Shown: positions 12,313-24,172 of the stretch, one piece after another
Layout: the number at the start of each line of letters is the position of its first letter
Numbering within the stretch: position 1 is the stretch's first letter
Source: Scatophagus argus
Taxonomy: Eukaryota; Chordata; Actinopteri; Scatophagidae
Direction: 5' to 3'
Assembly: GCF_020382885.2 (NCBI RefSeq)
Contig: NC_058510.1
Location: forward strand, 3,964,862 to 4,028,861
DNA: 64,000 bases
Notes under the pieces: generated by a model
Databases searched by the model: none
What the model was told of the DNA's origin: nothing
What the model saw: only the letters and a program-made list of their open reading frames with translations
Made by a program: the position numbers and the translations under genes

Positions 12313-14660
12313 CAGCCAACGACGGGACTTGGACAGAGGAAGTGATTCGTCAGACCACTGGTTGCCACAGAGATGAAGGAGGTTTAAGTCAGTGACCCAT
12401 CACAGGAGAGATGAAGGAATTCAATAGGACAACAATCTCCCACAGAGGGCGGGGATGCGGGAAAGACGTGTACAGAAATCCTTTTTGTTTGTTTGTTTTG
12501 AGGTTTTTTTTATATATCCAGAATATTAGAAAGAGAGGAGGGACAGATAGCAGCAGAGCACAGCTGTAAGAGACTGTACATGTATATACTAACCGGCTTG
12601 TCCTTCTTTGTATTGTGCTTGGGAGTTTTCAGGAGTCCTTTGAATACTGTATATGACAAATAATTATACTTACTGGGTCGTGTGATAGCACAGATTTATT
12701 GCCAGTCTCTGTTGCATTTTGATTTTATTTTTTAACAAAAATCTCATATCAAAAATGGTCAAATCAACATGCCAAACCTGTTTTTGTTTTTTTTTTCTTA
12801 ATTTATCAGGCTGCGGTTACACCAGTCTGTCAGTGACATGCCGCCCACAGTACATTGTGGTAATGTAGAGTTGAATATGGATGCCACAAGTCACTTTGTA
12901 AATACAGTATTTTGTGTTTTGGGTTTTGTTTTGTTTTTTTTGTCAGAAGATTTATTCAGAGTCCAGTACATACAGTAAATACTAATGAGAAATTTCAGAT
13001 CTATATTAAAATAATATCGTGCATCTGTCCATTACATTATATATGTATCAGATATAGAGTTTTATGTTTAAATCATATGACATTCGATTGTATGGGATGT
13101 TCCTTTCTGAGGAAGGGCAGAGAGGGGTTTCTCAGAGCATGATGGGAAATCATGACACTCCACAGTTGGTTTAGCTCAGCAGCTCTCTTTTCATTTGGAA
13201 TTGGTGGAACTGGGAGCCTGTACTCATTCAGACTTGTCAGTTTGTTTTCTTTGCCAAACACTTGAGTCTTACGTCATTTACAGATCAGCTCTGATGATTT
13301 GCGTTAAATGTTTGACTTTGAGTTGAAGAAATTTCTTATCTTATCTTATCATCTTAGACTGACGCTGTGGGTTTAAAGTGCGTGCATGCACCTGTTCGAC
13401 TATGTGTGGGTCAGATGGATATGATACGTTACACTGGACAGAACGAGTGCCAGAAAATTAAGGCAGTCAAACGAGCTCAAACAACTTGCCTGACACTTAA
13501 TAGGTTGTATTGATGCGCTGAAAGTCATGCATTACGTGGACAAAGCAGCCCTGAAAAAAACAACACTGATTAATATTTGTTATATTTGTTCAAGACCTGG
13601 GAGAGGTTAAGATGATAATTGGCTGACTAATCTGTTGTGCCTTCAAGGTGTTGAGCCATGTCGCCTTGCCCCAGACTACTTAACATAAACTGACCACAGA
13701 AACTTGACTGCTGCTTGAATTCTCATCAGTTTCAAGTTCAAGTTTCAGAAGTTTTTGCATCTGCTGAATTGAGTGGTGCTGTGTTCAATTACCCAGCTGA
13801 ATTCATAATGCTAGCGTTTTTTTAAAAAATCCAGCAAATTTCTCTCAAACCCTAAAAGAGTCTGACTTTTTGCAGCGTAGCTGTGTGGGTCCTGGTGCAG
13901 CCAGAGCAGCCACACTGATATACAGGAGAGCTGCATGCAACACAGTACACACCTAAGCTCTGTGATGCACATGCACCCACAAACATGCATGTCTGATAGA
14001 GCATGAGTCAAGGTTGTTCGTGCAGCTAATAAGAGCAACACGTTCAGGATGAGGAGGCTGCTGCTTTGTCAACATTGAATTCACTCTAACAGTGCCACTA
14101 TTGTCCAACATGCATTCAGAAGCTGTGCAATGTATATTTCTAACCGTGTTGTTTTTCCCCATCACTGGCGGATATGTTTACCTTACCGTAGCATTTACAG
14201 GACAGTGTGTTCCAGTTGAAACCAGCTGCCAACTTTGTTATTTCGTTGTGAATTTGCTTTTTCTGTGTGCGTCTGTCTGGAGAAACTGTTGCCATGTCAT
14301 CCCGTCACATGACTGGTTTTTGTACATCATCGTCGCCTCATGGTTGAGTGCTGACGGTAGATCACAGCATCAGAAACATTCGGACAGCTGGTGAACTCAG
14401 CCTGCCTTCTACTGCGGCCTCAAAGGAGACTTTCTCTGTCCACACCTCACATCCATGACGGCAAACGAGTGACTGTATCCTTTTTTTTTATATAGTTATA
14501 TTACTCAGACTATTACACATAAACACGCATACACATCCTTGATATGTGGTTTAAACTTGATGACGATGGTAATGGATTATCAGCTCCGACGGGCAACAAC
14601 ATAACCCACGTGTTTTTCTTTCGGTTCTATTGAGTTCAATAAAGAGTGTTTGATCTTTCA
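12313..14660 (+). other. cntnap2: cntnap2 3' UTR (inferred)
   Basis: About 2.3 kb of non-coding sequence follows the stop codon and runs to the first good polyadenylation signal I can see at 14638. It is AT-rich and contains poly-T runs, a Pumilio-type TGTATATA site (12581-12588) and a TTATC repeat near 13332. Its extent is inferred from the signal alone, so an earlier unseen cleavage site is possible. Confidence 0.5.
14638..14643 (+). terminator. Polyadenylation signal AATAAA, probable cntnap2 3' end
   Basis: A canonical AATAAA is followed within 30 bases by a GT-rich segment (gagtgtttgatcttt). It is the first well-formed plus-strand signal after the cntnap2 stop codon. Confidence 0.5.
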
Positions 14661-15920
14661 TGTCAGGCTTTTTCTGTGCATCGCTTTCATGTTGACATCT
14701 TCAAACACACAGCATTGAGAGGCACTTCTCACACAAGGACTAGAAGACAATCATGGGACATCTGGGGCCTCATAATAACCGTGAAATCAGGCCTTTGAAT
14801 CCGACTCATGAGCTACAGCTAAATGCCACAGCCCTTAATTAAGTGAGAACTTCATGAATGTGAAGATAATTAAGACCTGCAGAGATGCAGTAAATAATTC
14901 ATTTTGAAGAATGAGACTAAAATATGTCCTATAGCTGCAAACCTTTTTGTGGTGAAAGAAGGATGATTGCTCAGTCACAGAGTCAGAGATTCTCTGAGTC
15001 ATTTTTTAAAGTAATTTTAGTTAATCTGTTACCAGGTTCTGTTTGTCGAGGGTAGGCCTGTTTATCTATGCTGCAGCTCTTGCTGTTAAAAGCTTATTGG
15101 AAGCAGCTCATTCTTTATAATTAAACTGACTTCTTATTTTGCATTTTCAGGCTTTAAACTTTGTCCTTTAATGTTATTTCCAATTGCATATGAGCATCAT
15201 TTCTGAGTATTAGAGAGAGTCTGTTTCAGACAGGTGATAGGCTGCCCCCATGTGGCTAGATGGTGCAGCTTCTTTCAAAAATACCGTATGCAGTGCCATC
15301 TAAGGCTGCACAAAAGCATCAGAAACTACCCATGAGGAACAGTGAAAATGCATAAAATATATCAATAATGGTTTTCAAAACCATCCATAATAACCTTAAT
15401 GCCCCTGACCTTCGCGCTGCTAACCTCCGACGGATATGGAGAGACTGAGACTTCTTTCTGCCTCCACAACTACGGATATTTTACATTTCATACTTGTAGT
15501 CTTCAGGCCCAGCTGACTTGACTTTGTGAAGCTCACTCAGGAGCCACAAAAAACTTTCTTCATATATAGAGGAAAAGTTAAATAGTTGGGCAGGCTCCTT
15601 TCCTTAGTTGAACCAAGACGTTTCAGACCCCTGTAATGGCTCTTGATCCTCTATAGCAGTACTAAAGCAAATGAGTAATCTATTTGTATGTAAAAAAAAA
15701 AATATATATATAAACATGTTGTTTAATTATCAAATCCTTATTTACCCCTGTGTGTTTTCCATCTTAATATATGCAAAATTGTAGGCCTTTGCACTGTTAT
15801 AATGTATTTCTGTGAATCCAGTTTTGTGCCCGTCAATCATCCAGTAGGGGGCAGTGTGTGACGATATGTGCAGTATTGATCTGCCCTGCAGACTTCTATC
15901 AAAAATGAATGAATATGAAC
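14661..15920. other. Intergenic interval between cntnap2 and the lipocalin gene
   Basis: No exon, RNA gene or recognisable transposon is visible. The sequence is AT-rich, with a short A/TA run near 15691-15712. The interval separates two converging genes. Confidence 0.5.
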
Positions 15921-15929
15921 AATAAAACG

Positions 15930-15948
15930 TTTATTCATTATTTTTATT
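15930..15948 (-). terminator. Two candidate polyadenylation signals of the lipocalin gene
   Basis: TTTATT on the plus strand at 15930-15935 and 15943-15948 gives AATAAA on the minus strand about 360 bases after the lipocalin stop codon. A plus-strand AATAAA overlaps the zone at 15921-15926. Confidence 0.5.
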
Positions 15949-16307
15949 GGCTTATTTCAACAAAACATTCAACGTTACAAAAGAAAATCAGCAGTTACAA
16001 AGACAAAAAGTACACAGACAGCTTTCACAGTCACATATCCCTTCCTTTTCTCTCAATGTATCAACCCATTGTTGTCCCACTCTAATGCCACAGTTAATGT
16101 GTGACTTGGACAGGATGAGGTCTGAATTAGAATTAGGATCGGTCTTTGGTACGCAGCGGGGACTGGAGTAATAAAGCTTGGGTTTCATTGTCTCAGGTGC
16201 AGCTTTGTGATGCAGGAAACATCACAGCAAGGAGGACAAAACAGGATTTATCTGAGATGAAAGCCTGGGACTTCAGAGAGCAAGAGATGAAGGACAGCAG
16301 GGACTCC

Positions 16308-17651
16308 TCAGACCTCGGGACACTCGGCTGTAACAACACACATGGAGACGCCTGTGAGAAAAGCTCTGTAGTGTTGTCAGAAATGCATTAACGTTAAAGT
16401 GTTAATGACTTACCATTCGCAGGCAAGATGACAATGTTGTCAGGGAGGACACCAGTCTCCTGGGAGAACTGTGTGAACTTCTGCTGCAACTCGACGCTGA
16501 TCTCAGGCCTGCGACCTGCAAACACACAGTGCTTTAACCTTCACCAAATCCTGAACCCATCAGAGACATGCAGAAAAGCAGCACTGCCTGCTGTGGTACC
16601 ACTGATCCCAGACTTACTGTAAAGCTTGTTGAGGACCTCAGACACTCCATTCTTGGTCTTGATTGTGTGGACCACAGCGTAGTCATCATACACTACATCA
16701 ACGATGCGCATGTCGTTGTCATTGTTCCAAACTGAGGAAAGCAGAAGCAGTCAGGTCAGGATGATGAATCTTTTGTGTTTGCATCTGTCTTGTTAATGTT
16801 TGGGCTACTCTACTCACTGTGGCTGTGGAAGGTGAAGCGTCCAGGGGTTTCTGTTTTCTTAGCCAGGTGAGTCATTCTCCAGCAGGTACCATCTTCACTA
16901 CAAAGAGAGAAAGGGAGAGCCAGGTCAGTGTATTTACGATGAACTTTATAAGATGAACTTTATTGATCCCGCAGTGGGGAAATTCACTTGTTGTGGCAGC
17001 TCACAAGGACAGAAGAGGAGTGAAAAAAGCAAAGAGTGTGCAAAAACAGTTACAAAAGAATGTAGAGGTAAAATAAATTAACAATTTACAAGGTAAATTA
17101 ACTATTTTGTTCTACAGGAGAATCATCAGGATGTTTGATTGTTTGACAGTATGATTACTTATCAATCACTCACTTCAGGGTGGCATAAGAAAGATCCAGG
17201 TCTCCTCCATCAGTTGGCACAAAAATGGCAGTGCCCACCTTCATCCCTGCCTTGTGGCTGACAAACCACTGGGCGTTAGTGGCCATGCCAACCATGTACC
17301 ACTTGCCTGACATCTAAAAGACGGACAGAAGGAGGGACGTAAAGGTGAGAGGGTATCTAAAACTGCAGTACGTGTATGACACCATTCCTGTCTCTCATCT
17401 TCTAAGTTTGTTCCATGAAGTGATTGCACTAACATGTCCACCAACCACAGATACTGATATATCTCTTTTAATCTTCCTTTAATTTCCTGTTGATTTTTGG
17501 GAGTATCAGCAAATAAAATGTCTTGCAGTAGTAACACTTTCTGCCTTTCTCTTACCTTCTCCGAGTCGAAATCTGTTACAGGCGTGACATCTACGCAGGC
17601 AGCCAGCGTGCACGTCAGGGCCACCAGCATCTTCAGCAGTGTGTTCTTCAT
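16308..17651 (-). CDS. Secreted lipocalin, PTGDS-like but lacking the catalytic cysteine
   Basis: The spliced product has 183 residues; exons on the minus strand are 17651-17556, 17313-17174, 16897-16818, 16731-16618, 16515-16414 and 16327-16308, all in phase. Residues 1-20 are a signal peptide (MKNTLLKMLVALTCTLAACV). The lipocalin GxW motif is GKW at 35-37, DDY at 121-123 replaces the usual TDY, and Cys84 with Cys180 form the expected lipocalin disulfide. The last coding exon encodes only AECPEV, normal for lipocalins. Length and exon structure match the PTGDS/LCN15 group. At the position of the PTGDS active-site cysteine there is Gly59, so ligand carriage rather than prostaglandin isomerisation is likely. 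A LINE tail lies in intron 2. I withhold a symbol because fish ptgds/lcn naming is unsettled. Confidence 0.88.
16942..17096 (-). mobile_element. LINE 3'-UTR fragment in lipocalin intron 2
   Basis: This segment is close to 2706-2860: both carry taagatgaactttattgatc, then cgcagtgg, a CACTTGT-TGTGGCA segment, and caaaaacagttacaaaa. Orientation is the same (minus). No reverse-transcriptase coding remains. Confidence 0.75.
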
Positions 17652-17730
17652 GGCTTCTTTGTCTTCTGGGCTTCTCCAGCAGTGCGTGAAGTATCAGGAC
17701 GAAGTAAAGAGGGAAAGGCAAGTGGAGGCT

Positions 17731-17740
17731 CCTTATATCC
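17731..17740 (-). promoter_or_regulatory. TATA box of the lipocalin gene
   Basis: The minus strand reads GGATATAAGG 80 bases upstream of the start codon, leaving room for a start site near 17705 and a short 5' UTR. A TATA promoter fits a highly expressed, tissue-restricted secreted protein (inference). Confidence 0.6.
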
Positions 17741-17744
17741 TGGA

Positions 17745-20050
17745 GAGTCCTGTTCCCCATCCCCTCCTCCCCTCCGTCTGTCTCCTCCTTCCTCCCTCCT
17801 ACTGCTAGCTTCTGCCTCACATAAACTCTTTGGCTTTCACCCACTGACATGCAAATCACTGCCGTTATACAACTGGCACGCGTGGATGGAGGAGGGGGAC
17901 GTGAGGAGGGAAGAAAGGGGAGAGCGGGAACAAAATAAGGTTCTTTAAACACCTCTCCCCCTTCCCCTTCTCTGACACAAATGGTCTTGCATGCCTGGAA
18001 TATCAAAACAGCTGTTTGGCAAGAGTGCAAATTATTTCACCACATGGCACATTAAAGCTTGAAAAACACAGGATATTAACAATGAGAAGTAAGAGACTTG
18101 AAGGTATTTTTTCTGAGCTTTGGCCTCTTTGAGGATGCTGAAATCAACTCTATGAGCAAATAAAACCCACTCAAAATTTTTCAAGTGAGGTTCAATAATT
18201 AGAACTTTCTGGATATAATAAGTGAATTGCAGTAATTATCCATTCTCTTGCAGCAAATTGCATTACCAGAAGTGTTCAAGAAGTGATATTTAAGAGTTTC
18301 ATGGTGAAAAACACAATGACTCGATTGTTCCTCACAGTTTGCAGCTTATGTTAATAGTTTCATAAAACTCCTGAAACATTAGGAATCTTACAGAGATATA
18401 TTCCACTCTTCTCACTTTAGTAACAACACAGAGAGAAGTGTTGGATAAACGGCATCATCTTGTTTGACATGACATGTTGCATTAATCTTCTGTTTAGCCG
18501 GTAAACAGCTGAAAACAACCACTGTGTTGAAGGATTTGTCTCATTTACATTGAGCCATATGCAATGTGCTGATTGGCTGTGAATTCTTTATTTACGAAAA
18601 TGTATTGACGGATTCCTCAGAGGTCCCTTTGTTAAGAGACAAGACAGGCACCGGCTTGCAATCAGCTGGTTATGTAACACACACACACACAGAGAGGTGC
18701 TGGGTGGAGCTGGGGGGCAGTGTTTAAAAGCACATTTGGTAACATAGTTTTGTAACCAAACTCTCTCAACCCTTTCTGGGCTCCACATCTGGGCTCCATT
18801 AACTCCCACCCCTCTTTTGTGTTGTCATACACACACACACGCACCAAAAGCATGCATGCATGCAAGCACACACTCTCAATGTTATATCTGTTGCCTCATG
18901 GCAGATAAACTGTGATAAACTTTTTTCAAAAACTGAAAACATCTGACAATTTGATTGTGCTCCATGATCTTTTATTCACACATAACTGGTAACATTTAAA
19001 GTTTTATCATTTTAAAACCTTGGTGCAGTCTTTCAGATTCAGATATTTGCGTGTTTAATTGCATGAGAACTGCTGAACGCTGGATCTCTCTGCTGCTTGA
19101 CGCTGCCTCTTCAGCATGTTGGGACACAGTCTGAATAACAAAGAATGATAAGTTAAATCACATGGAAGGTGTGCTGCCTTCTTAATCAGACTGGAGAGAT
19201 TGGATAACATGTTGTTGACAGGTTTAAATAACTGATTGTTACACAAGTTAAAGGAACACATGCACAGCCTGCAGGAGCAAACGTGAAAACAGTTTCGGAG
19301 GGTGAGCAGGTCATGCTCCAGTCTCTCTCTTTCCTCACTCTAAATCATTTTCTTAAAAACTGACTTTAAAGGCAGATGTAAAACATGTTTAACTTAAAGA
19401 TAATCTAATAGGAAACTGTGACTTCTTCAAAGTATTCCTTTCTTCATGTAATCTTGGGACCCGAGCTCCAAAACGTAAAAACTTTTTAGCTGCTGTTTAC
19501 AGTTGTATTTAAAACCTGCAAATAGCTTTTAAAATGTCATTAATAGAGAAAAAAAAGTGTACAACTGTAATATATCCTAAGAGCCAGAAAATAAAGCTCA
19601 CTTATTCCATTAAGCTATCATATTCAAATCATTTCATTCAGATGCAGTTGCCATACTGTAATTGCGATTGCCATTGCTGCTTCAATATGTGTGCATCTTA
19701 GACAAAACATGTTACCACAAAATAATTACAGAACATTACACAAGGTATAGTAATAGCAGGTAACAGAGCAGGACATTACGTATTATTTTTGATTCACCAA
19801 GGAAGTTATGAAAGTACAGTCAGCTGCTGGCACACAGCAGAGCTGCAGCTGTGAAGGTGAAATGATGATCGACATGTAATGCACCGAACCGGTGAACCTT
19901 CTCGCAGTTCCACTGAGCGGGAGAAATGAAATAAGTCTGCAGAGCATGGACGAGATTCTCACTGTGCTGCAGTGTGCGATGATCTGTGAAAATACCCACG
20001 CAGAAATACTAACAAGCTACGCTGACAGCTAAAGGACTGAAAATCATTTG
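17745..20050. other. Intergenic interval between c8g and the lipocalin gene
   Basis: No exon or RNA gene is seen. It holds a short CA run (18680-18692), a GCAT repeat (about 18849-18864) and otherwise AT-rich unique sequence. The upstream control region of the lipocalin gene should lie in its left part. Confidence 0.5.
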
Positions 20051-20146
20051 GCACTTTATTACAGTTTGCAGGAGACCCTTCTTGTTTGAAAGTGTTTTTT
20101 ACACCAGTCGGCATGTCGTGAAAGTTTGTCTGCTACTCCATTTATC

Positions 20147-20152
20147 TTTATT
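20147..20152 (-). terminator. c8g: Candidate polyadenylation signal of c8g
   Basis: TTTATT on the plus strand gives AATAAA about 50 bases after the c8g stop codon. A second copy at 20055-20060 is an alternative. Confidence 0.45.
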
Positions 20153-20202
20153 GTGTGAGTCTTATAATTATCACATGAGGATCATGACTTCCTGTTGCTT
20201 GA

Positions 20203-23200
20203 TTACTCACTGATTACATGGTCCTGGTCCACAGCACCACAGTGACCTAAAAGAGGGGAAAATTTTATTTTATTTTCTTCAAATTGTATTTTCAAAATAC
20301 AATTTTCTTCAAATTGTATTTTGAAAAGTCACAAAATATATTCCAAACAATTTTTACTAGTGAAAACTGGAGATACGTCCAAGCTGTTATCACACATTAC
20401 ATTTAACAGCAGCTGGTAAGTTAGTTTATTTTTATTTCTTTTATTTTTCAGGTGGACATGGACGTACTGTAGGTGGGGAAGGGGAAGAGGTACGCCAGTC
20501 CAAAACTTTGTTTTTCAGCAAGCTGCTCAAACTTGGTCAGCAATGGCTCGGACAAATCATCTGTAGACCTGCCTGCAAACAGAGCATAAACACAAACATT
20601 ATGACATTACCGATGTATTTTTTTAAACACAGAGTCCAGTCCAGAATAAAACAAGATTATCAGAACTACCACCTGACTTTTAAATGTAAAACACCAAAAA
20701 CAAAGGTGACAGAGCTAAGGAACCCACTAAAGAGTTTCATGGTGATTTTGCCCCGTTTCTGGTAGTACATGATTGCGTAGGAGTTGTAGTCCGTCTCCCC
20801 GATCACTATCTCTGTGTTCAGCTCAGGACGAGCTCCTGGTGGACACAACAGAGTGCACTTAGACAAAGGGATGCTGCATTGCTCTACAGTTGATCAATCA
20901 TGTTGAGAAAAGCAATAAAAGGGAAGCACTGACCTTTAAGTGTTAGCTTGCCAGGGGTTGGGGATAGATCGTAGACCTGTAATATCTCCCAGCACTGGTG
21001 ATTACTGAGGAGAGAGGAGAGTTTGTGTCAGGTGAGGCGTTCAGTCATATACAATCTTTAATCAGCTTAATTTATAGAGGACACTTTTCAAAATCCACGT
21101 TACAAAGAGTTTAAAATCATCTGATAAACATATAAAAACAAGAAGGCAGGTAGAAAACAGGAAGGCATAAAAACTCAAGTTAAAAAGGAAAAATAACAGG
21201 GAGTAAGGCCGTGAAAAGCTACAAAAGTAATAAGTAATCAGTAAAATTTAAAAATCTATTCTAAAAAATATTGGGAGCCAGCGTAAAGAAACTCAAATAG
21301 GAGTAATATGATCCCATCTCTTCCTGTACTGTCTGGGGAGAATTTATAGATATTTGCTTGAAGTAAAAAGGTTGTTGCGGTAATTCAGGTGTGATGAAAT
21401 GAAAGCCTGAAAGATGTTCTCTGAAAGTCGTCATTAAAAATGACAGCTTAACTCTGCTTCTTCAAAGTAAATTGGGATTATTCAAGACACTTAAAGGGAT
21501 TGTTCACCCAAAATCAAAAACACATTCTTCCTGTTAACTGTAGGTTTGTTTATCCATCTAAATTGTTTTAGTGTGAGTCGCAGAGTTTTGGATGTAGAGA
21601 TATCTGCCTCCTCTAACAGAACTAAATGTAATGCTGTAATATTAGCTAGCTTTATCGAACCTCTCATTGAGCAGATGCACGCTTCCTTCTGCACAGTGAA
21701 GCAGTAAGAAAATCGTTCCTATATGAAACCGATCACGACAAAGTCTGAGCATAGTCTTCTCACCAAAAGAATCTAAATAGATTTTTTTTAAAAGCACCAC
21801 AGGTAAGAAGAAAAATACATAGTGCACTGTCCTTTTAATGTGCTTTAATGTGTTCACAGTTGGAAGAATTGAATTGTATTATCAGATAAATTCAGGTTTC
21901 ACACTGAACTAACTTTTTAATGTCTTATGAGACAAGGGTTTTGATAAAGTTTTCCTGTTCTTGGCTAAACATGATTTAAAACCCTCAGATCACATCAAAA
22001 ATACCCCACAAAAACNNNNNNNNNNNNNCACATCAAAAATACCCCACAAAAACAACAAGACACACACTCTTTGAATTTAAATTGTGTTTTGTACTGCCTG
22101 TGCTACTGCCCATGCCAGGTCAGGAAGAGCTAAATATTTTTGAAATGATGAGAGGAAGCTGACAGATTTAACTGCTCTGCCTCCTTCTTCCTGTTTTTGA
22201 GAACACAAATAAAATCAAACACATGTGGTGGGAGTAAGACGTCGGTGTGGCACATTTGCCCCCTCTGCTGATAAGCCGAGGTACTGAAGAGTGACGGCCA
22301 GCTGCAGGCTCAGTGCGGGCTGACAGACGCCGGTACTTACTGACGTGTTTTGATGCTAACAGACAGCGTTTGGTCAGAAGCAGACGGACGTGTGAGGGTC
22401 ATGACTGTGGGCTCCACTTTGGTGCCATGATGTATCAGGTGAGAGCATTTGGAGGCGGTGTTCAGCAGGTACCACGTTCCTGTCATCTGCAACACAGACA
22501 CACATGAGCAGGACTTACGCAAATCAGCATATTTGCAAATGGAAAATACGTTTGGGAGGAGTTTTTGGGACTTTCTTTCTTTCTCACAAAAGAATTTTTC
22601 TTTTAATTTTTTATTTACTGATGACTGCCCACATTTCATCTTATCAAATGATCCTCTAAACCCTTTGATTTGCCCCATCGCGCCACATGAAATGAACCCA
22701 AATTGAATATGTGGGGTAAAATCTTTTCTGCTGGAGAAAAGGATGCATCTGTTTCACATGTCCTGCTGTATTATTCAAACTGGGAGTTTTCACTGAAAAT
22801 CTCCCTTATTGCCTAAAACTCCATTCTGACACAATTACACAAGCATGTTCGCATTTCCAGCCCCCACATTAATCCATAGCCAAGCAGACTGACATGTTTG
22901 CATGTTCCAGGAAACACATGTACATTTGCTAGAACATTTCTCTTTTTAGAATGGGTAGCTTGACCTAAGTTTATATGTGGTCAACCGTCTGAGGCATTAA
23001 AATGAGCTGTTATTTTCTTACTTAAAAGTATGTTAGATAAGGATAAAACTTCCTGTTCTCCTCGAAGCAGTAACAGCTTTGTGTCTGCTATGTTGAGATA
23101 AGTTTGCCATGTTTTCCATGGAATATTTTGTGGTCCTGTTTGTGTTATCGGGACATTATGGTACGAACAAGTGAGAAACAGATATGAGCTGTCAGTGTGC

Positions 23201-23761
23201 AAAGGTCAGCTAACGGTGCTTCAGGCTGCAGCTGCGCTCCTTTGCCTGGAAACCATATTTCATTAATTTAACAAAATGAGAGTGTCTCTCTATTCAGTTC
23301 AGCCTTTTCAGGAATCTGTTTCCAGCTTTGTCACAATGACCTTTGAGTGGAAATTAAAAATGGTCACTTTCACCAAACCATTTGCCGTCTGGACTCCCTG
23401 CCTAGTTACAGAAAGCTGCCATCAGAAACATGGGATGAAAATAGAAACTATTTCACAAACAATTTTCCAAAAAGCACTTAATACAGACATAGACATGATG
23501 CAAGGTAATACATCAAGTCCAGCAAACATACAGTTCCCTATGTGATCTGTAGCTTCGCGTCTTGCCCCACTTTCTTACCCGCTGTATGTCTATGTTCTGT
23601 GCAGGTGGGGTCTCCTCAATAGGGTCAACTTTTGGCTTCTTAGGAGGTCGTCTCTGGGGTCGTGGTCGACTCCTGGCCCCCCCTACAGCCTCCGTGGTAC
23701 CCCACAGACACACACACATCAACGCCACCACTGCCAACATGCACCGCCATACTCCAGCCAT
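20203..23761 (-). CDS. c8g: Complement component C8 gamma chain
   Basis: C8 gamma is the lipocalin subunit of complement C8, disulfide-bonded to C8 alpha in plasma. Minus-strand exons are 23761-23579, 22486-22341, 21004-20934, 20835-20728, 20572-20468 and 20246-20203. They splice in frame to 218 residues (human 202). A signal peptide (residues 1 to about 25) is followed by a basic proline-rich segment (RSRPRPQRRPPKKPK), as in mammals. GTW at 64-66 is the lipocalin GxW. Cys75 aligns with the human cysteine that links to C8 alpha. Cys114 (HQCWE) and Cys207 (SHCGAVDQ) form the internal pair. GETDYNSYAIMYYQKRGKIT matches the TDY strand region of human C8G. The adjacent lipocalin on the same strand recalls the human PTGDS-C8G cluster. 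Intron 2 contains an assembly gap. Confidence 0.92.
20277..20323. repeat. AT-rich direct and inverted repeat in the last c8g intron
   Basis: AAATTGTATTTT (20281-20292) and its reverse complement (20294-20305) flank a single C. A direct repeat of cttcaaattgtatttt occurs at 20277 and 20307. The hairpin lies 30-75 bases upstream of the terminal c8g exon, around the branch-point zone. Confidence 0.85.
21060..21430. repeat. Possible degenerate fish interspersed repeat in c8g intron 2
   Basis: The segment around ggagccagcgtaaagaaac and aggagtaatatgatc resembles a repeat common in teleost introns. I recognise it only by general likeness, without boundaries or family name. Confidence 0.3.
21991..22053. 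other. Assembly gap (13 N) with a duplicated 25-base flank
   Basis: Positions 22016-22028 are N. The 25 bases before the gap (21991-22015) and after it (22029-22053) are identical, starting cacatcaaaaatacc. This is the usual mark of two contigs that overlap but were not merged. It is intronic in c8g. Confidence 0.95.
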
Positions 23762-24160
23762 AGCACTGGAAATAAAACCCTTAAGAATCTTCTCCTGTAG
23801 GTTGCTGAGCTTCCTGTGGTCTCACTTTTCTTTTTGTTTTTCAAATTTTTTTCCTCCTCCTCCTTTGTGTTGGGGTTTCCCTCTGCTTTTCTTTATCTGC
23901 TTTAGTCAGCCTCAAACACAGACACTGAAGAAATGCATATAGACATGCAATAGACAGGAGATAAACAAAGTGACACAGAGGATGGCCTGTTAGGTTTAAT
24001 ATTAACTTGGTTTACTGGCAGAAATGAGGTCAGGCTGCAGTGCTGCAGTGTGTGCATTTGAACTACAGAGGGCAGCCATGAATTCTCATTAAATACTGAC
24101 TTTTTAAAATAAATTCTACTGTCAGTAAAGCATAACCAGAAATTCATAGAAGAACCAAAA
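23762..24160. other. Intergenic interval: c8g upstream region and msrb2 3' flank
   Basis: About 400 bases separate two genes on the same strand. The minus strand just upstream of c8g is purine-rich (AGGAGGAGG and A runs), with no clear TATA box. No other feature is seen. Confidence 0.5.
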
Positions 24161-24166
24161 TGTGCA

Positions 24167-24172
24167 TTTATT
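24167..24172 (-). terminator. msrb2: Candidate polyadenylation signal of msrb2
   Basis: TTTATT on the plus strand gives AATAAA about 620 bases after the msrb2 stop codon. It is the first good signal I see, implying a moderate 3' UTR. Confidence 0.4.

Noticed and set aside
13332..13358. Tandem TTATC units, read as clustered GATA sites
   Set aside because: The same TCTTATC pattern forms the 3' tail of the LINE family seen at 2706, so a decayed LINE tail is at least as likely as a regulatory cluster.
17506..18030. 174-codon minus-strand open frame overlapping lipocalin exon 1
   Set aside because: Out of frame with the lipocalin signal peptide and driven by a purine-rich upstream region; the spliced lipocalin explains the locus.
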